From assembly GCF_023242475.1 (NCBI RefSeq), contig NZ_JALJFG010000002.1:124001-188000 (forward strand): 64,000 nt of DNA, read 5' to 3'. The position numbers and the translations under genes were made by a program. Position 1 is the first letter of the stretch. Each line of letters starts with the position of its first letter. Below the pieces are notes generated by a model. It ran no database searches, was not told the origin of the DNA, and worked only from the letters and a program-made list of their open reading frames with translations. Source of the stretch: Pseudomonas sp. MWU15-20650. Its GTDB lineage: Bacteria > Pseudomonadota > Gammaproteobacteria > Pseudomonadales > Pseudomonadaceae. Of the stretch, positions 1-9,910 are shown one piece after another.

Positions 1-259
1 CCACTTGCTTCGCCAAGTCGCTGGCCTTGAGCAACTCACTCAGCAGGTTGCGCGCCCGTGGGTAGAAGGCTTCGCCAGCGGCTGTCAACCGCGGCTGGCG
101 TGCGGTGCGTTCGAACAGCGGGGTTTGCAATTGGGACTCCAGCGCCTTGATCTGTCGGCTCAAGGCCGATTGCGCCACGAACAGGCGTTCGGCGGCGGCA
201 CTGAAGCTACCGCTGTCGGCGATTTCGACGAAGTAACGCAGTTGGCGAGTGGAGATCAC
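1..259 (-). CDS. LysR-family transcriptional regulator (N-terminal part only)
   Basis: Reading leftwards from a GTG at 259, about 86 residues are present before the window ends. They form the winged helix-turn-helix of LysR regulators: an RQLRYFVEIADSGSFSAAAE start, then the recognition-helix region AQSALSRQIKALE and the typical TPLFER and LTAAGEAFYPRAR segments. The effector-binding domain lies outside the window. The gene is divergent from the TauE-type exporter starting at 360, with about 100 bp between them, the usual arrangement when a LysR protein controls its neighbour. That regulation is inferred. The family call is firm; the ligand cannot be told. Confidence 0.9.
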   Translation of the reverse strand, partial: MISTRQLRYFVEIADSGSFSAAAERLFVAQSALSRQIKALESQLQTPLFERTARQPRLTAAGEAFYPRARNLLSELLKASDLAKQV

Positions 260-359
260 AAGTCATGCCTTTTTGAGATGGGTGGTGAGCTTTGAAGATA
301 TTAGTCGCAACGCTTGTCGATGGCTAAAGTGAACGGCATCTCAATAGAAGGAATAAGTC

Positions 360-1127
360 ATGAGCCCGGTTGAGCTGATGAGCCAGTGGTCGTTCGGCGG
401 TATTGATTGGCTGGTGATCGGCCTGGGCGTGACGGTGGCGTATATCGTGTTCGGCATTGCCGGGTTCGGGACGGCGTTGGTGGCGGGGCCGATCCTGATT
501 CTATTCATGCCGCTGTCGAAGATTATCCCGTTGCTGGTGCTCCTGGACTTTGTCGCGGCGTTTGGCGGCTTGTTGCAAACGCGGCACGATGTGAACAAGC
601 CGGAACTGTTGCGGCTGCTGCCCTGCATGGCCATCGGCTGCACCCTGGGCGTGGTGTTTTTGCTCAACCTGCATTCGGACCTGTTGCTGTTGTTGATGGG
701 GCTGTTTATCAGCGCCTACGCGATTTACAGCCTGGCGGTAAACGCGCGGCCGACTCAACTGGCGGCGGGCTGGTCGATTCCGATGGGCACTGTGGGGGGG
801 CTATTTGGTGCGCTATTCGGCAGTGGTGGCTTTTTATATGCGATTTACCTGAACAGCCGTTTGCCCAAGGACGCGGCGCGGGCCACGCAAAGCGCGCTGA
901 TCAGTTGCAGCACGGTCGTGCGCTTGAGTCTGTTCCTGATTGCCGGGGTGTATGCAGATGCGCCGTTATTGATGTTGGCGGTTTGCCTGTTGCCGGCGAT
1001 GGCCCTGGGGCTGTGGTGTGGGCGCAGGCTGACGATGCGGCTGTCCCGTGAGGCATTCGTGCGGTGGGTGACTTGGCTGGTATTGGCCAGCGGTATTACG
1101 TTAATCGGGCGGTATTTGAGTACTTGA
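360..1127 (+). CDS. TauE/SafE-family membrane exporter
   Basis: A 255-residue, very hydrophobic protein with about eight predicted membrane segments, beginning near VIGLGVTVAYIVFGIAGFGTA. The repeated glycine-rich motifs (GIAGFGTALVAGP near the start and GGLFGALFGSGG near residue 150) are the signature of the TauE/SafE (DUF81) family, inner-membrane proteins proposed to export sulfite, sulfoacetate or other organic anions. An AAGGA ribosome site lies seven bases before the ATG. It is divergent from a LysR gene that probably controls it. The substrate cannot be read from the sequence. Confidence 0.85.
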   Translation: MSPVELMSQWSFGGIDWLVIGLGVTVAYIVFGIAGFGTALVAGPILILFMPLSKIIPLLVLLDFVAAFGGLLQTRHDVNKPELLRLLPCMAIGCTLGVVFLLNLHSDLLLLLMGLFISAYAIYSLAVNARPTQLAAGWSIPMGTVGGLFGALFGSGGFLYAIYLNSRLPKDAARATQSALISCSTVVRLSLFLIAGVYADAPLLMLAVCLLPAMALGLWCGRRLTMRLSREAFVRWVTWLVLASGITLIGRYLST

Positions 1128-1171
1128 CCTGATTTTTTCAGGGATTAAGCTGCCAGCCTTCAGGACCTCTT

Positions 1172-1246
1172 AGCGAGCAAGCCCGCTCCCACAATTGACC
1201 GCACTTATCCAGCAGGATCGCGGTCGAATGTGCGGGCTTGCTCGCG
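1172..1246. repeat. REP-type inverted repeat pair
   Basis: Two near-perfect inverted arms, AGCGAGCAAGCCCGC at the left and GCGGGCTTGCTCGCG at the right, separated by about 45 bases. This is the common extragenic palindrome pair of fluorescent pseudomonads. It lies just upstream of the small Cys-motif gene. Confidence 0.8.
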
Positions 1247-1277
1247 AAGGCGTCAGACGGCACACCGCAGGACTCCC

Positions 1278-1826
1278 ATGAATTCCCAAAGCATCCTTGT
1301 CCCGAAAATCTCCACCTTGCCCGTCCACGAACCCCGCGCCCGGGCGATCGTGCGTTGGCTGGTGCGCAAGAACATCATCAAGGAAGAGTTGACCACGTGC
1401 GGCCGCACCGGCAATCGCATGGGCTACGCCCTGGCCGACGGCGCCCGCGCCGTGGTGCTGCACCCCGAGGCGCTGCCGTTCAACGAGCCGGTCAATGGCC
1501 TGGAGATCATCTACAAGCGCTGCATCTATACGCCGGCCAAGGGCTTTCTCGAAGAAGCCGGCTGCCCGGAATGCCTTAAAGAGGTTGGCGAGGCGCTGTT
1601 CGAGAGCCTGGAAGACTGGATGCCCGGCCACACCGATAACTTCACCTGCCCGCTGTGTGGGCATGAAGACGACATCAATGGGTTCCTTTTCCTGCAAGAG
1701 TGTGGGTTTTCCAACCTAGGGTTCATCTTTAACAACTGGGCGGAGGCGGGGTTCAAGCAGAGCTTTATCGACGAATTTGCCGATTGGCTCGATCAAAAGA
1801 TGAGTTGGGTCAAAGTCGAGCTGTAG
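1278..1826 (+). CDS. Conserved hypothetical protein with two CPxC motifs
   Basis: 182 residues from the ATG at 1278, which is chosen because everything upstream in this frame runs through the REP repeat. I do not recognise a named family. The middle and C-terminal parts hold a CPEC motif (near residue 100) and a CPLCGHED motif (near residue 128), spaced as in a zinc-ribbon or similar metal-binding fold. The protein is acidic, without signal peptide or membrane segments, so it is probably cytoplasmic. It stands alone between two REP repeats. Function unknown; zinc binding is an inference from the Cys spacing. Confidence 0.7.
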   Translation: MNSQSILVPKISTLPVHEPRARAIVRWLVRKNIIKEELTTCGRTGNRMGYALADGARAVVLHPEALPFNEPVNGLEIIYKRCIYTPAKGFLEEAGCPECLKEVGEALFESLEDWMPGHTDNFTCPLCGHEDDINGFLFLQECGFSNLGFIFNNWAEAGFKQSFIDEFADWLDQKMSWVKVEL

Positions 1827-3513
<1,687 letters not shown>

Positions 3514-3538
3514 TGCTTCCAGCAAAATGTTAAGTAAC

Positions 3539-3559
3539 CGGGGCTGTTCTTCAGCCCCG
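3539..3559 (+). terminator. Hairpin between guaB and guaA
   Basis: A perfect 8-bp stem (CGGGGCTG/CAGCCCCG) with a TTCTT loop lies between the two operon genes. No long T-run follows, only GAGTTGTTT. It is therefore more likely an mRNA-processing or attenuating hairpin than a full terminator. Confidence 0.45.
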
Positions 3560-3593
3560 AGTTGTTTCTGATTCATTAGACGAGACTGACTTC

Positions 3594-5171
3594 ATGGCCC
3601 TCGACATTCACGCCCACCGTATCCTGATCCTCGACTTCGGTTCCCAGTACACCCAGCTGATCGCCCGCCGCGTGCGTGAAATCGGCGTGTACTGCGAACT
3701 GCATCCGTTCGACATGGACGACGAAGCGATCCGCGAATTCGCACCTAAAGGCGTCATCCTCGCCGGTGGCCCCGAGTCCGTGCACGAAGCCAACAGCCCG
3801 CGTTGCCCGCAAGCCGTATTCGACCTGGGCGTACCGGTCTTCGGTATCTGCTACGGCATGCAGACCATGGCCGAGCAACTGGGCGGCAAGGTTGAAGGTT
3901 CCGAGTTGCGTGAATTCGGTTATGCCCGTGTCGACGTAGTCGGCAAGAGCCGCCTGCTGGACGGTATCGAAGACCACGTTGACGCCGATGGCCTGTTCGG
4001 CCTCGACGTGTGGATGAGCCACGGTGACAAGGTCACCAGGATGCCGGAAGACTTCCACATCCTGGCCAGCACCCCGAGCTGCCCCATCGCCGGCATGTTC
4101 AGCGACGAGCGTCGTTACTACGGCGTGCAGTTCCACCCGGAAGTGACCCACACCAAGCAGGGCGGCCGCATCCTGTCGCGCTTCATCCTCGACATCTGCG
4201 AGTGTGAAGCCCTGTGGACGCCGTCGAAAATCGCTGAAGACGCCATCGCCCAGGTACGCGCCCAGGTTGGCACCGACAACGTGCTGCTCGGCCTGTCCGG
4301 CGGCGTTGACTCCTCCGTGGTTGCCGCGCTGCTGCACAAAGCCATCGGCGACCAGCTGACCTGCGTGTTCGTCGACAACGGCCTGCTGCGCCTGCACGAA
4401 GGCGAACAAGTGATGGCCATGTTCGCCGAGAACATGGGCGTCAAGGTGATCCGTGCCAACGCCGAAGATCAGTTCTTGAACAACCTGGCCGGCGAGTCCG
4501 ACCCAGAGAAGAAGCGCAAGATCATCGGCCGCACCTTCATCGACGTCTTCGATGCCCAGTCCAACAAACTGGACAACATCAAGTACCTCGCCCAGGGCAC
4601 TATTTACCCCGACGTGATCGAGTCGGCCGGCGCCAAGAGCGGCAAGGCCCACGTGATCAAGTCCCACCACAACGTGGGTGGCCTGCCTGAGGAAATGAAC
4701 CTCAAGCTGGTAGAACCGCTGCGCGAGCTGTTCAAGGACGAAGTCCGCCGTCTGGGCCTGGAGCTGGGCCTGCCGTACGACATGGTCTACCGCCACCCAT
4801 TCCCAGGCCCGGGCCTGGGCGTGCGTATCCTGGGTGAAGTGAAGAAGGAATACGCCGACCTGCTGCGTCGCGCCGACCACATCTTCATCGAAGAACTGCG
4901 CAAGGCCGACTGGTACCACAAGGTCAGCCAGGCATTCGTGGTGTTCCAGCCAGTGAAATCCGTTGGCGTTGTAGGCGATGGCCGTCGTTACGCATGGGTC
5001 GTGGCCCTGCGTGCCGTAGAGACCATCGACTTCATGACCGCTCGTTGGGCACACCTGCCGTACGAACTGCTGGAAACTGTCAGCGGCCGTATCATCAATG
5101 AAATCGAAGGCATTTCGCGCGTGACGTATGACGTGTCGAGCAAGCCGCCGGCGACGATTGAGTGGGAATGA
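3594..5171 (+). CDS. guaA: GMP synthase (glutamine-hydrolysing)
   Basis: 525 residues, full length. It converts XMP, ATP and glutamine to GMP. The N-terminal class I glutamine amidotransferase has its nucleophile Cys86 in VFGICYGMQ and the partner His/Glu in [10 protein letters not shown] near residue 180. The ATP-pyrophosphatase domain follows, with the P-loop [13 protein letters not shown] near residue 230. The C-terminal dimerisation and XMP-binding domain ends in KPPATIEWE, the invariant end of the family. It is co-transcribed with guaB and ends just before a strong terminator. Confidence 0.98.
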   Translation: MALDIHAHRILILDFGSQYTQLIARRVREIGVYCELHPFDMDDEAIREFAPKGVILAGGPESVHEANSPRCPQAVFDLGVPVFGICYGMQTMAEQLGGKVEGSELREFGYARVDVVGKSRLLDGIEDHVDADGLFGLDVWMSHGDKVTRMPEDFHILASTPSCPIAGMFSDERRYYGVQFHPEVTHTKQGGRILSRFILDICECEALWTPSKIAEDAIAQVRAQVGTDNVLLGLSGGVDSSVVAALLHKAIGDQLTCVFVDNGLLRLHEGEQVMAMFAENMGVKVIRANAEDQFLNNLAGESDPEKKRKIIGRTFIDVFDAQSNKLDNIKYLAQGTIYPDVIESAGAKSGKAHVIKSHHNVGGLPEEMNLKLVEPLRELFKDEVRRLGLELGLPYDMVYRHPFPGPGLGVRILGEVKKEYADLLRRADHIFIEELRKADWYHKVSQAFVVFQPVKSVGVVGDGRRYAWVVALRAVETIDFMTARWAHLPYELLETVSGRIINEIEGISRVTYDVSSKPPATIEWE

Positions 5172-5218
5172 TGGGACGTCCGGCATTGTCCGGCACCCAC
5201 TAGCAATAAATGCCCTGG

Positions 5219-5245
5219 AGCCCGCGTAATTGCGGGCTTTTGGCT
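5219..5245 (+). terminator. Rho-independent terminator of guaBA
   Basis: Stem AGCCCGC/GCGGGCT with a 6-base loop followed by TTTTGGCTTTTTG. It closes the guaBA operon and marks the left border of the accessory island. Confidence 0.8.
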
Positions 5246-5603
5246 TTTTGGGTCTGGCAAATTCTGGCAGCTTTGTGCATCGCCAAGCACCGTATTTATT
5301 TGGCACGGTGCGAGCATTGACTGAGCCCAATGTCATGCTCGGTATTCGATATCATGTCGTCTCTGTAGGGGGCAGCAGACATTTTGGAATCTGCGGTGAA
5401 ACCGCATGGCCGATCAAGCAGGGCTTGCTGCTAGTCGAGGTGGGGCGCAAGCCCAGCCTGACGGATGCTGAGTCAGGCGCTGGTGTGGCATTGATGCCAA
5501 TAGGCAAGTGGCGTACGAAGCTGTCGATGGCTCGGTGTATCTTGCCTCTCAGTGTGCTACCGTGTGAGCAGAAATTGATCAAGCCGTTTGGGGTACTCAA
5601 GCC
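5246..5603. other. Non-coding stretch left of the Doc cassette
   Basis: About 360 bp with lower GC than the surroundings and no convincing gene on either strand. Open frames exist on both strands but have no ribosome site or recognisable composition. It must hold the promoter of the downstream antitoxin-like gene, but I see no clear -35/-10 pair. It could be the remnant of whatever brought the island in. Confidence 0.4.
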
Positions 5604-5774
5604 ATGAACCACAAGCTGAACACCTATGGCGTATCCATAGTAGAGAGGCCTAAAGTTAAAGCTATCAAGAAGCTGGACTTGGGTGGCGACTCGGGTAAAC
5701 AGATCGTTTATTCAGAAACCAAGCTCGTTCTCAGAACGCACAAGAAGACCTTTCAGAAGTTGGCTGATATGTAA
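5604..5774 (+). CDS. Small antitoxin-like protein of a Doc/Fic cassette
   Basis: 56 residues, MNHKLNTYGVSIVERP to KTFQKLADM, lysine-rich and soluble. I do not recognise a named antitoxin family. Its position suggests the antitoxin role: its TAA stop overlaps the ATG of the Doc-type toxin by one base (TAATG), the translational coupling typical of type II toxin-antitoxin operons in which the antitoxin comes first. The protein is too short to carry a standard DNA-binding domain plus a neutralising tail, and no helix-turn-helix is evident. Role inferred from context. Confidence 0.6.
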   Translation: MNHKLNTYGVSIVERPKVKAIKKLDLGGDSGKQIVYSETKLVLRTHKKTFQKLADM

Positions 5775-6171
5775 TGGAATTGATCTTCTTTCCATTTGAA
5801 CGTGTCATTGAGATAAACACTCAGATCTTGACTACCGAGCCTGGCATGCAGGGCGGATAAATATTCCGATCTTGCAAGGCGCGCTGGCCCGAATCGACAA
5901 TGCAATTGCCTATAATGGCCTCGACGATGTATTTGAAATTGCCGCCAAGTACACTGCCAGTATCGCGCAAGGCCACGCACTACCTGATGCTAACAAGCGC
6001 ACCGGGCTTGCAGTCGGCTTGGAGTACCTTTCGCTCAATGATTATGAAATTACTCTAGATAATGATCTGATAGCGGATGCCGTTAGGGATTTGGTTATCG
6101 GCGATATCAACGAGCATGATTTTGCAGATATTCTTTACTCCTGCTTCATCGCTTCTCAAAATCAGGCTTAG
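5774..6171 (+). pseudogene. Doc-type (Fic-fold) toxin, split by a one-base frameshift
   Basis: The ATG at 5774 opens a frame reading MELIFFPFERVIEINTQ to TEPGMQGG and stops at a TAA near 5857. The rest of the protein continues in another frame: NIPILQGALARIDNAIAY, then the Fic core HALPDANKRTGL, and an end at 6171. Putting back one base near 5851-5857 joins the two into about 132 residues, the normal Doc length. Doc toxins phosphorylate EF-Tu and arrest translation. The Fic motif (H, D/N, K, R) is intact, so only the frame is damaged. A TTG at 5872 could start a fragment without the N-terminal helices. A sequencing error or programmed frameshift is possible. Confidence 0.75.
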
Positions 6172-6344
6172 CACTAGGAAGACCTGTCAAATTCACTGGC
6201 TCAGTTAGCCGTAGTCATGATTAGGCAATAGCAGAGTTTTCCAGGCTGATCGGTCATATATGCTATTGAGCTGCTGGCTGAAGTTGTACGTGATGGACAT
6301 GCAGATGAATGCCTGCCTGGCCCCCACCATGAGTCGTAAGTAAA
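6172..6344. other. Possible gene remnant after the Doc cassette
   Basis: No full gene is present. One frame (about 6256-6338) reads as protein-like (EVVRDGHADECLPGPHHES then stop) but has no start and is interrupted upstream by stops. It may be the tail of a degraded gene; composition alone supports this weakly. Confidence 0.25.
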
Positions 6345-6371
6345 CAAAGCCCCGGCACTGCCGGGGCTTTG
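6345..6371 (-). terminator. Terminator at the end of the giant toxin gene
   Basis: Perfect stem AAAGCCCCGGCA/TGCCGGGGCTTT around a short loop. On the minus strand it is followed by GTTTACTT. It lies 24 bp beyond the toxin stop codon and could work in both directions. Confidence 0.75.
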
Positions 6372-6395
6372 TTGTTTCAGGACGGTGACCCGTGG

Positions 6396-9300
6396 CTAGC
6401 GAGCAAATGGCTCCCACTGCCCTTGTGCGTTGAGCCGAACTGCAATCGAGTCCGCAGTGGCGTTGGGGGCGTGGGGGTTGATGATGGCCCAGCCGCTGGT
6501 CCCCCCTCGATAGGTTTCATAGCGCACGTAATAGGGCTTGCTATCGTACATAATCGCCTCGGCAGGGTCGGACTTGAGGCGATAGATCCCTTGGTATTTC
6601 CCAGGTTCGCTGACCGGTACTTCGCCCTCCAGGATCTCATTGGCTTCCCACGCGGGAGGAACCTGCGGGGCGCTGGTCGCCGCCGGCATCTCGGGTAAAT
6701 TAACGGCGGGAACGAAGCCTGCGGCTGGCGGGATGTCGTCGTAAGCGGGCACGTTATTGATGTTTACCTCGGCCGTCGGAATCTGCGTCTTGATCAATGG
6801 CAACCCCCTGAACCGCATGCCCTGGTTGTTCAGGGCCTGGAGCAGTTCCGTCAGCGAGTTGTAAACGGTACCGTTAAGCCGAGGGAACTGGGTCGCATCA
6901 ATAAAGTAACCCTGGCTGGCGGTGCTCTGGATGGTACTGCGCACCAGCGCCTTGAGCCGATTACGGTGGATCAGGGTCAATGTCGATTGGGTCTGTTCCA
7001 GCAGGTAATCACCCGGAAGCTTGAGTGCATCCTCGACCTGTCGCTCAGTGAACACATAGGTGCGTGGCAGCTCCAGTTCGGTCATGGGGACTTTCAGAGT
7101 GAGGTCGGTGTCCAGTGCCCTCAGGCGCGGGTTCACTTTGGCGTAATTCACCACTTTGGGGCCCAGGCGTACTTCCACCTTGGGGCTGGCGGCATTGAGC
7201 TCCTCGCCGATGCGCAGGCTGGTACCGCCGTTTATTTCACTGACACCTGCCACGCCCCGGAACGTGTTGGTGTTTTGCGCCTCGGTCAACGCCACCCATT
7301 TGCCGACGCCGTTCTTGAGCTGGTCCAGGCGGATGATTTCACTGGTCAAAAAGTTCTTGGCCATTTGTTCATCCACCGCCACCGCGAACGATCGATAATT
7401 GGCCAGGCAGCCCGTGGCCTGCACGCGTATGCCGTAGGCCCTGGCGGCGGTGAGCAGTGCCTGGGTGTTAAAGCGTACCGGCAACAAGGCATCCATTTGC
7501 CCAAGATAGGTTTTCAGGTCGTCAGACAGCACCCCGGTCTTGGCGAACGTATCGAGGTCCAGTTGATGCAGGTCGTTGAGCAGCCGGTTCAGGTAGAGCG
7601 TCTTGATCCCTTGTCGCGCCAGGGCCGGCATGTCTTTGATCAGGACGTACAAGCTGGCGATGCGATTCGGGCTTTCAGCGACCACCAGGCCGGGCGCGGT
7701 TTTGAACACGGCTTCAATCAACTCGCTGGAGGACATTTCTGGCGTGAGCGAGGGAAGGGCAGGGCGTTCGGGCAGGGTGTGGATGAAAAATGGCCGGGAA
7801 AAAAAGTTGCGCGCCGCCGTAAGGATTTTGGTTCGCGCTGGATTGATAAAATAATCTGACGTGAAGAAGTCAGTAAAGCCGCCTCCAGGCTTGGCGATAC
7901 GTTTGAAGTGGTCCGGCCTGCCGCCCATTGCCAGCTCGATCTGGTACTGGCCGAGGTCGTTGAGGTCGTAGGGGGTGCTGAGGCTGGAGGGCGGGTTATT
8001 GGTGTTGGGCGACCCATAGGAACTCGGCATTGTTGCTTCGGCCGCCCTTGTCCCTGCCGCGACCGTATCGACTGGGGCGCCTCCCCTGATGGCGTCGGAT
8101 GGGCGCAGAGCGAGCTCCCATTCACCGGCGGCGTTCAGCTGTACCGGGCGTGTGCCGTAAAAAGCGTTAGGGTTCTGCGGATCGATGATGGCCCAGCTCC
8201 CTTCGCCATTGATATCGGCCTCGTAGCGCACGTAATAGACGGCATCCTTGAACTTGATGACGGTTGAAGGGTTGGCTTTGACGCTGTAGATATTGCGGTA
8301 GCGCCCGCCTTCACTCATCGGGGTTGCCCCTTCCAGGCCTTGCAGGCGCTTCCAGGCGCTAGGAATCGGGGGCGTGGAAGCCGGTGGCTCCCCGGCTGTG
8401 GGGGGTACCGGTGTTTCTCCACCCGTCGGTGTCACTGCTGGCTCATCGACGGGGTCAGGCTGTAGTTCCTTTTTGTACTCGGCTATTTCGGCGGCCTCGG
8501 CGGCATCGACTTCCGGGCCCACCTCCGTGATCGGGCCTGGCCCGGCCAAGGCCAGCACGTTGAACAGCATGGCGATACCATTGATCACCGCCGCCGTCAC
8601 GCCAGCCTTGCGCTCTGCGCGGGTACGGCCGTTGACGGCCTGATCGATATTCATCCCGGTGAGCGCGATGCTGGCGCCCAGGACCGGCAAAGCCACTTCC
8701 CAACCGATCGCGGCCATTGGGCCGAAAACTTTCAAACCGGCGCTCAGGTAGCCTATCCACAGTTTCTTTTGCAGGTCTTTCTGGGTGGTCAGCAGTTGCC
8801 GAGCCTCGTCGTACATGGACCAGCGCGTACGCTCCATCAGCCAGGAGAAGGCATCGACACCGACCACCTGGTTTTTGCGGTTGATCAGGTGGTGGTCGGA
8901 CTTGCCCCAAGTACCGACCAGACGGTTCATCAGGTCAGTGATGTTCTCCTGCATGGCCAGGCGATCAGACAGCGGAAAGTGACAGAGGAAGGCGTCACGG
9001 CTCTGTTCGTTGTTCATCTTGCCCAGAACCCACCAGTGCATGTCCGCCGGGGTCTCGAGGACCTGGAACGCAGGGGTGTCGCCGGGCGTGTAAAGAATCT
9101 GGCGGCCCTTCGGGTCGACAATGCGTAGCAAGTTGAACGCCACATGGCCGTCTACATCCAGGGCGTATACCTGGGGGCTTTCGCCTGGCGACACTTCGGT
9201 TTGCAGCATCTTGCGGGTGATCGGCCACGTCACGTTGGAGGCGACAGTATTGATGCAGGTCTGTAGGTCCTCCTTCGTCAGTTGTTTGAGGTCGGCGGCC

Positions 9301-9827
9301 TGAACCGCCTTGCTGAGAAAATTGCATTTGGCCAGGGTTCGGAAGTCGTCGGCATGGCTGTGCCAGAAGTCATCCAGTTGACCGTTGTAGAGGCTGTCGA
9401 ATCGAATGTTCCAGAAGTCCTTCAGCACGTCGTTGCCATGCAGGCGTACTTCGTTGGTTTCATTGAAGTCGCCATACACCGGACCCGCGGTGTAAAAACC
9501 GCCATACAGGTCGAGCAAGTCGGCGTTGTCGAAATCGGTGGCACGAAAGCGATGAATCACCAACTGCGTCAGGGTTGTCGATTCGTAGGGTTTTTCCAGC
9601 AGGTGTTCCCAACCGGTGAAGGTCTTGGTGCTGCTCTGGGCGCCCTTGAACCGATGGTAGTAGACATCATCCGGGTCCAGGCCTTTTACACCATGCTTTT
9701 GCAGGATGTCGCAGGCGGTTTGATGGGCGCTGTCATTCAGGCTGGGGCATGCCGGGATCACTTGGGTGGCCAGCGTTATCAGCGCGGCCTTGTCGGCTGC
9801 GTTGGGAAGGGGGGTACCGGTACTCAT
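6396..9827 (-). CDS. Giant DUF6543-type (dermonecrotic-toxin-like) protein
   Basis: 1143 residues from the ATG at 9827; an ATG at 9839 is in frame, but the GAAGG ribosome site abuts it with no spacing. It resembles the Pseudomonas 'dermonecrotic toxin domain' proteins. The soluble N-terminal domain is about 340 residues. Two hydrophobic stretches follow (about 350-392 and 406-428), fitting membrane insertion, then a Pro/Thr linker (about 452-490). A module at about 492-575 (AWKRLQGLEG to AAGEWEL) recurs at the C-terminus (about 1060-1143, AWEANEILEG to AQGQWEPF). Between them is a region like the ChaN/EreA-fold effector domain of such toxins (LVVAESPNRIASLYVLIKDM, near 715). No signal peptide is seen. 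A toxin role is inferred; target and export route are unknown. Confidence 0.7.
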   Translation of the reverse strand: MSTGTPLPNAADKAALITLATQVIPACPSLNDSAHQTACDILQKHGVKGLDPDDVYYHRFKGAQSSTKTFTGWEHLLEKPYESTTLTQLVIHRFRATDFDNADLLDLYGGFYTAGPVYGDFNETNEVRLHGNDVLKDFWNIRFDSLYNGQLDDFWHSHADDFRTLAKCNFLSKAVQAADLKQLTKEDLQTCINTVASNVTWPITRKMLQTEVSPGESPQVYALDVDGHVAFNLLRIVDPKGRQILYTPGDTPAFQVLETPADMHWWVLGKMNNEQSRDAFLCHFPLSDRLAMQENITDLMNRLVGTWGKSDHHLINRKNQVVGVDAFSWLMERTRWSMYDEARQLLTTQKDLQKKLWIGYLSAGLKVFGPMAAIGWEVALPVLGASIALTGMNIDQAVNGRTRAERKAGVTAAVINGIAMLFNVLALAGPGPITEVGPEVDAAEAAEIAEYKKELQPDPVDEPAVTPTGGETPVPPTAGEPPASTPPIPSAWKRLQGLEGATPMSEGGRYRNIYSVKANPSTVIKFKDAVYYVRYEADINGEGSWAIIDPQNPNAFYGTRPVQLNAAGEWELALRPSDAIRGGAPVDTVAAGTRAAEATMPSSYGSPNTNNPPSSLSTPYDLNDLGQYQIELAMGGRPDHFKRIAKPGGGFTDFFTSDYFINPARTKILTAARNFFSRPFFIHTLPERPALPSLTPEMSSSELIEAVFKTAPGLVVAESPNRIASLYVLIKDMPALARQGIKTLYLNRLLNDLHQLDLDTFAKTGVLSDDLKTYLGQMDALLPVRFNTQALLTAARAYGIRVQATGCLANYRSFAVAVDEQMAKNFLTSEIIRLDQLKNGVGKWVALTEAQNTNTFRGVAGVSEINGGTSLRIGEELNAASPKVEVRLGPKVVNYAKVNPRLRALDTDLTLKVPMTELELPRTYVFTERQVEDALKLPGDYLLEQTQSTLTLIHRNRLKALVRSTIQSTASQGYFIDATQFPRLNGTVYNSLTELLQALNNQGMRFRGLPLIKTQIPTAEVNINNVPAYDDIPPAAGFVPAVNLPEMPAATSAPQVPPAWEANEILEGEVPVSEPGKYQGIYRLKSDPAEAIMYDSKPYYVRYETYRGGTSGWAIINPHAPNATADSIAVRLNAQGQWEPFAR

Positions 9828-9839
9828 GGAGGGGCTCAT

Positions 9840-9855
9840 CCTTCAAAAAAGAAGG
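9840..9855 (-). promoter_or_regulatory. Small hairpin holding the toxin ribosome site
   Basis: On the minus strand CCTTC and GAAGG are separated by six T residues. GAAGG is the only good Shine-Dalgarno sequence of the toxin gene, so pairing would hide it. The stem is only 5 bp and may be fortuitous. Confidence 0.3.
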
Positions 9856-9910
9856 CGAGGGTCCCTCAGGTGCGACGCTTGCGGGCGCTACATAGTTGTT
9901 GGGTGAGGCT

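Noticed and set aside
3576..5336. Minus-strand open frame of 586 codons opposite guaA
   Set aside because: Antisense shadow of guaA; it would also cross the guaBA terminator.
5246..5603. 125-codon open frame on the plus strand upstream of the antitoxin-like gene
   Set aside because: It starts inside the guaA terminator, has no ribosome site and no recognisable protein pattern.
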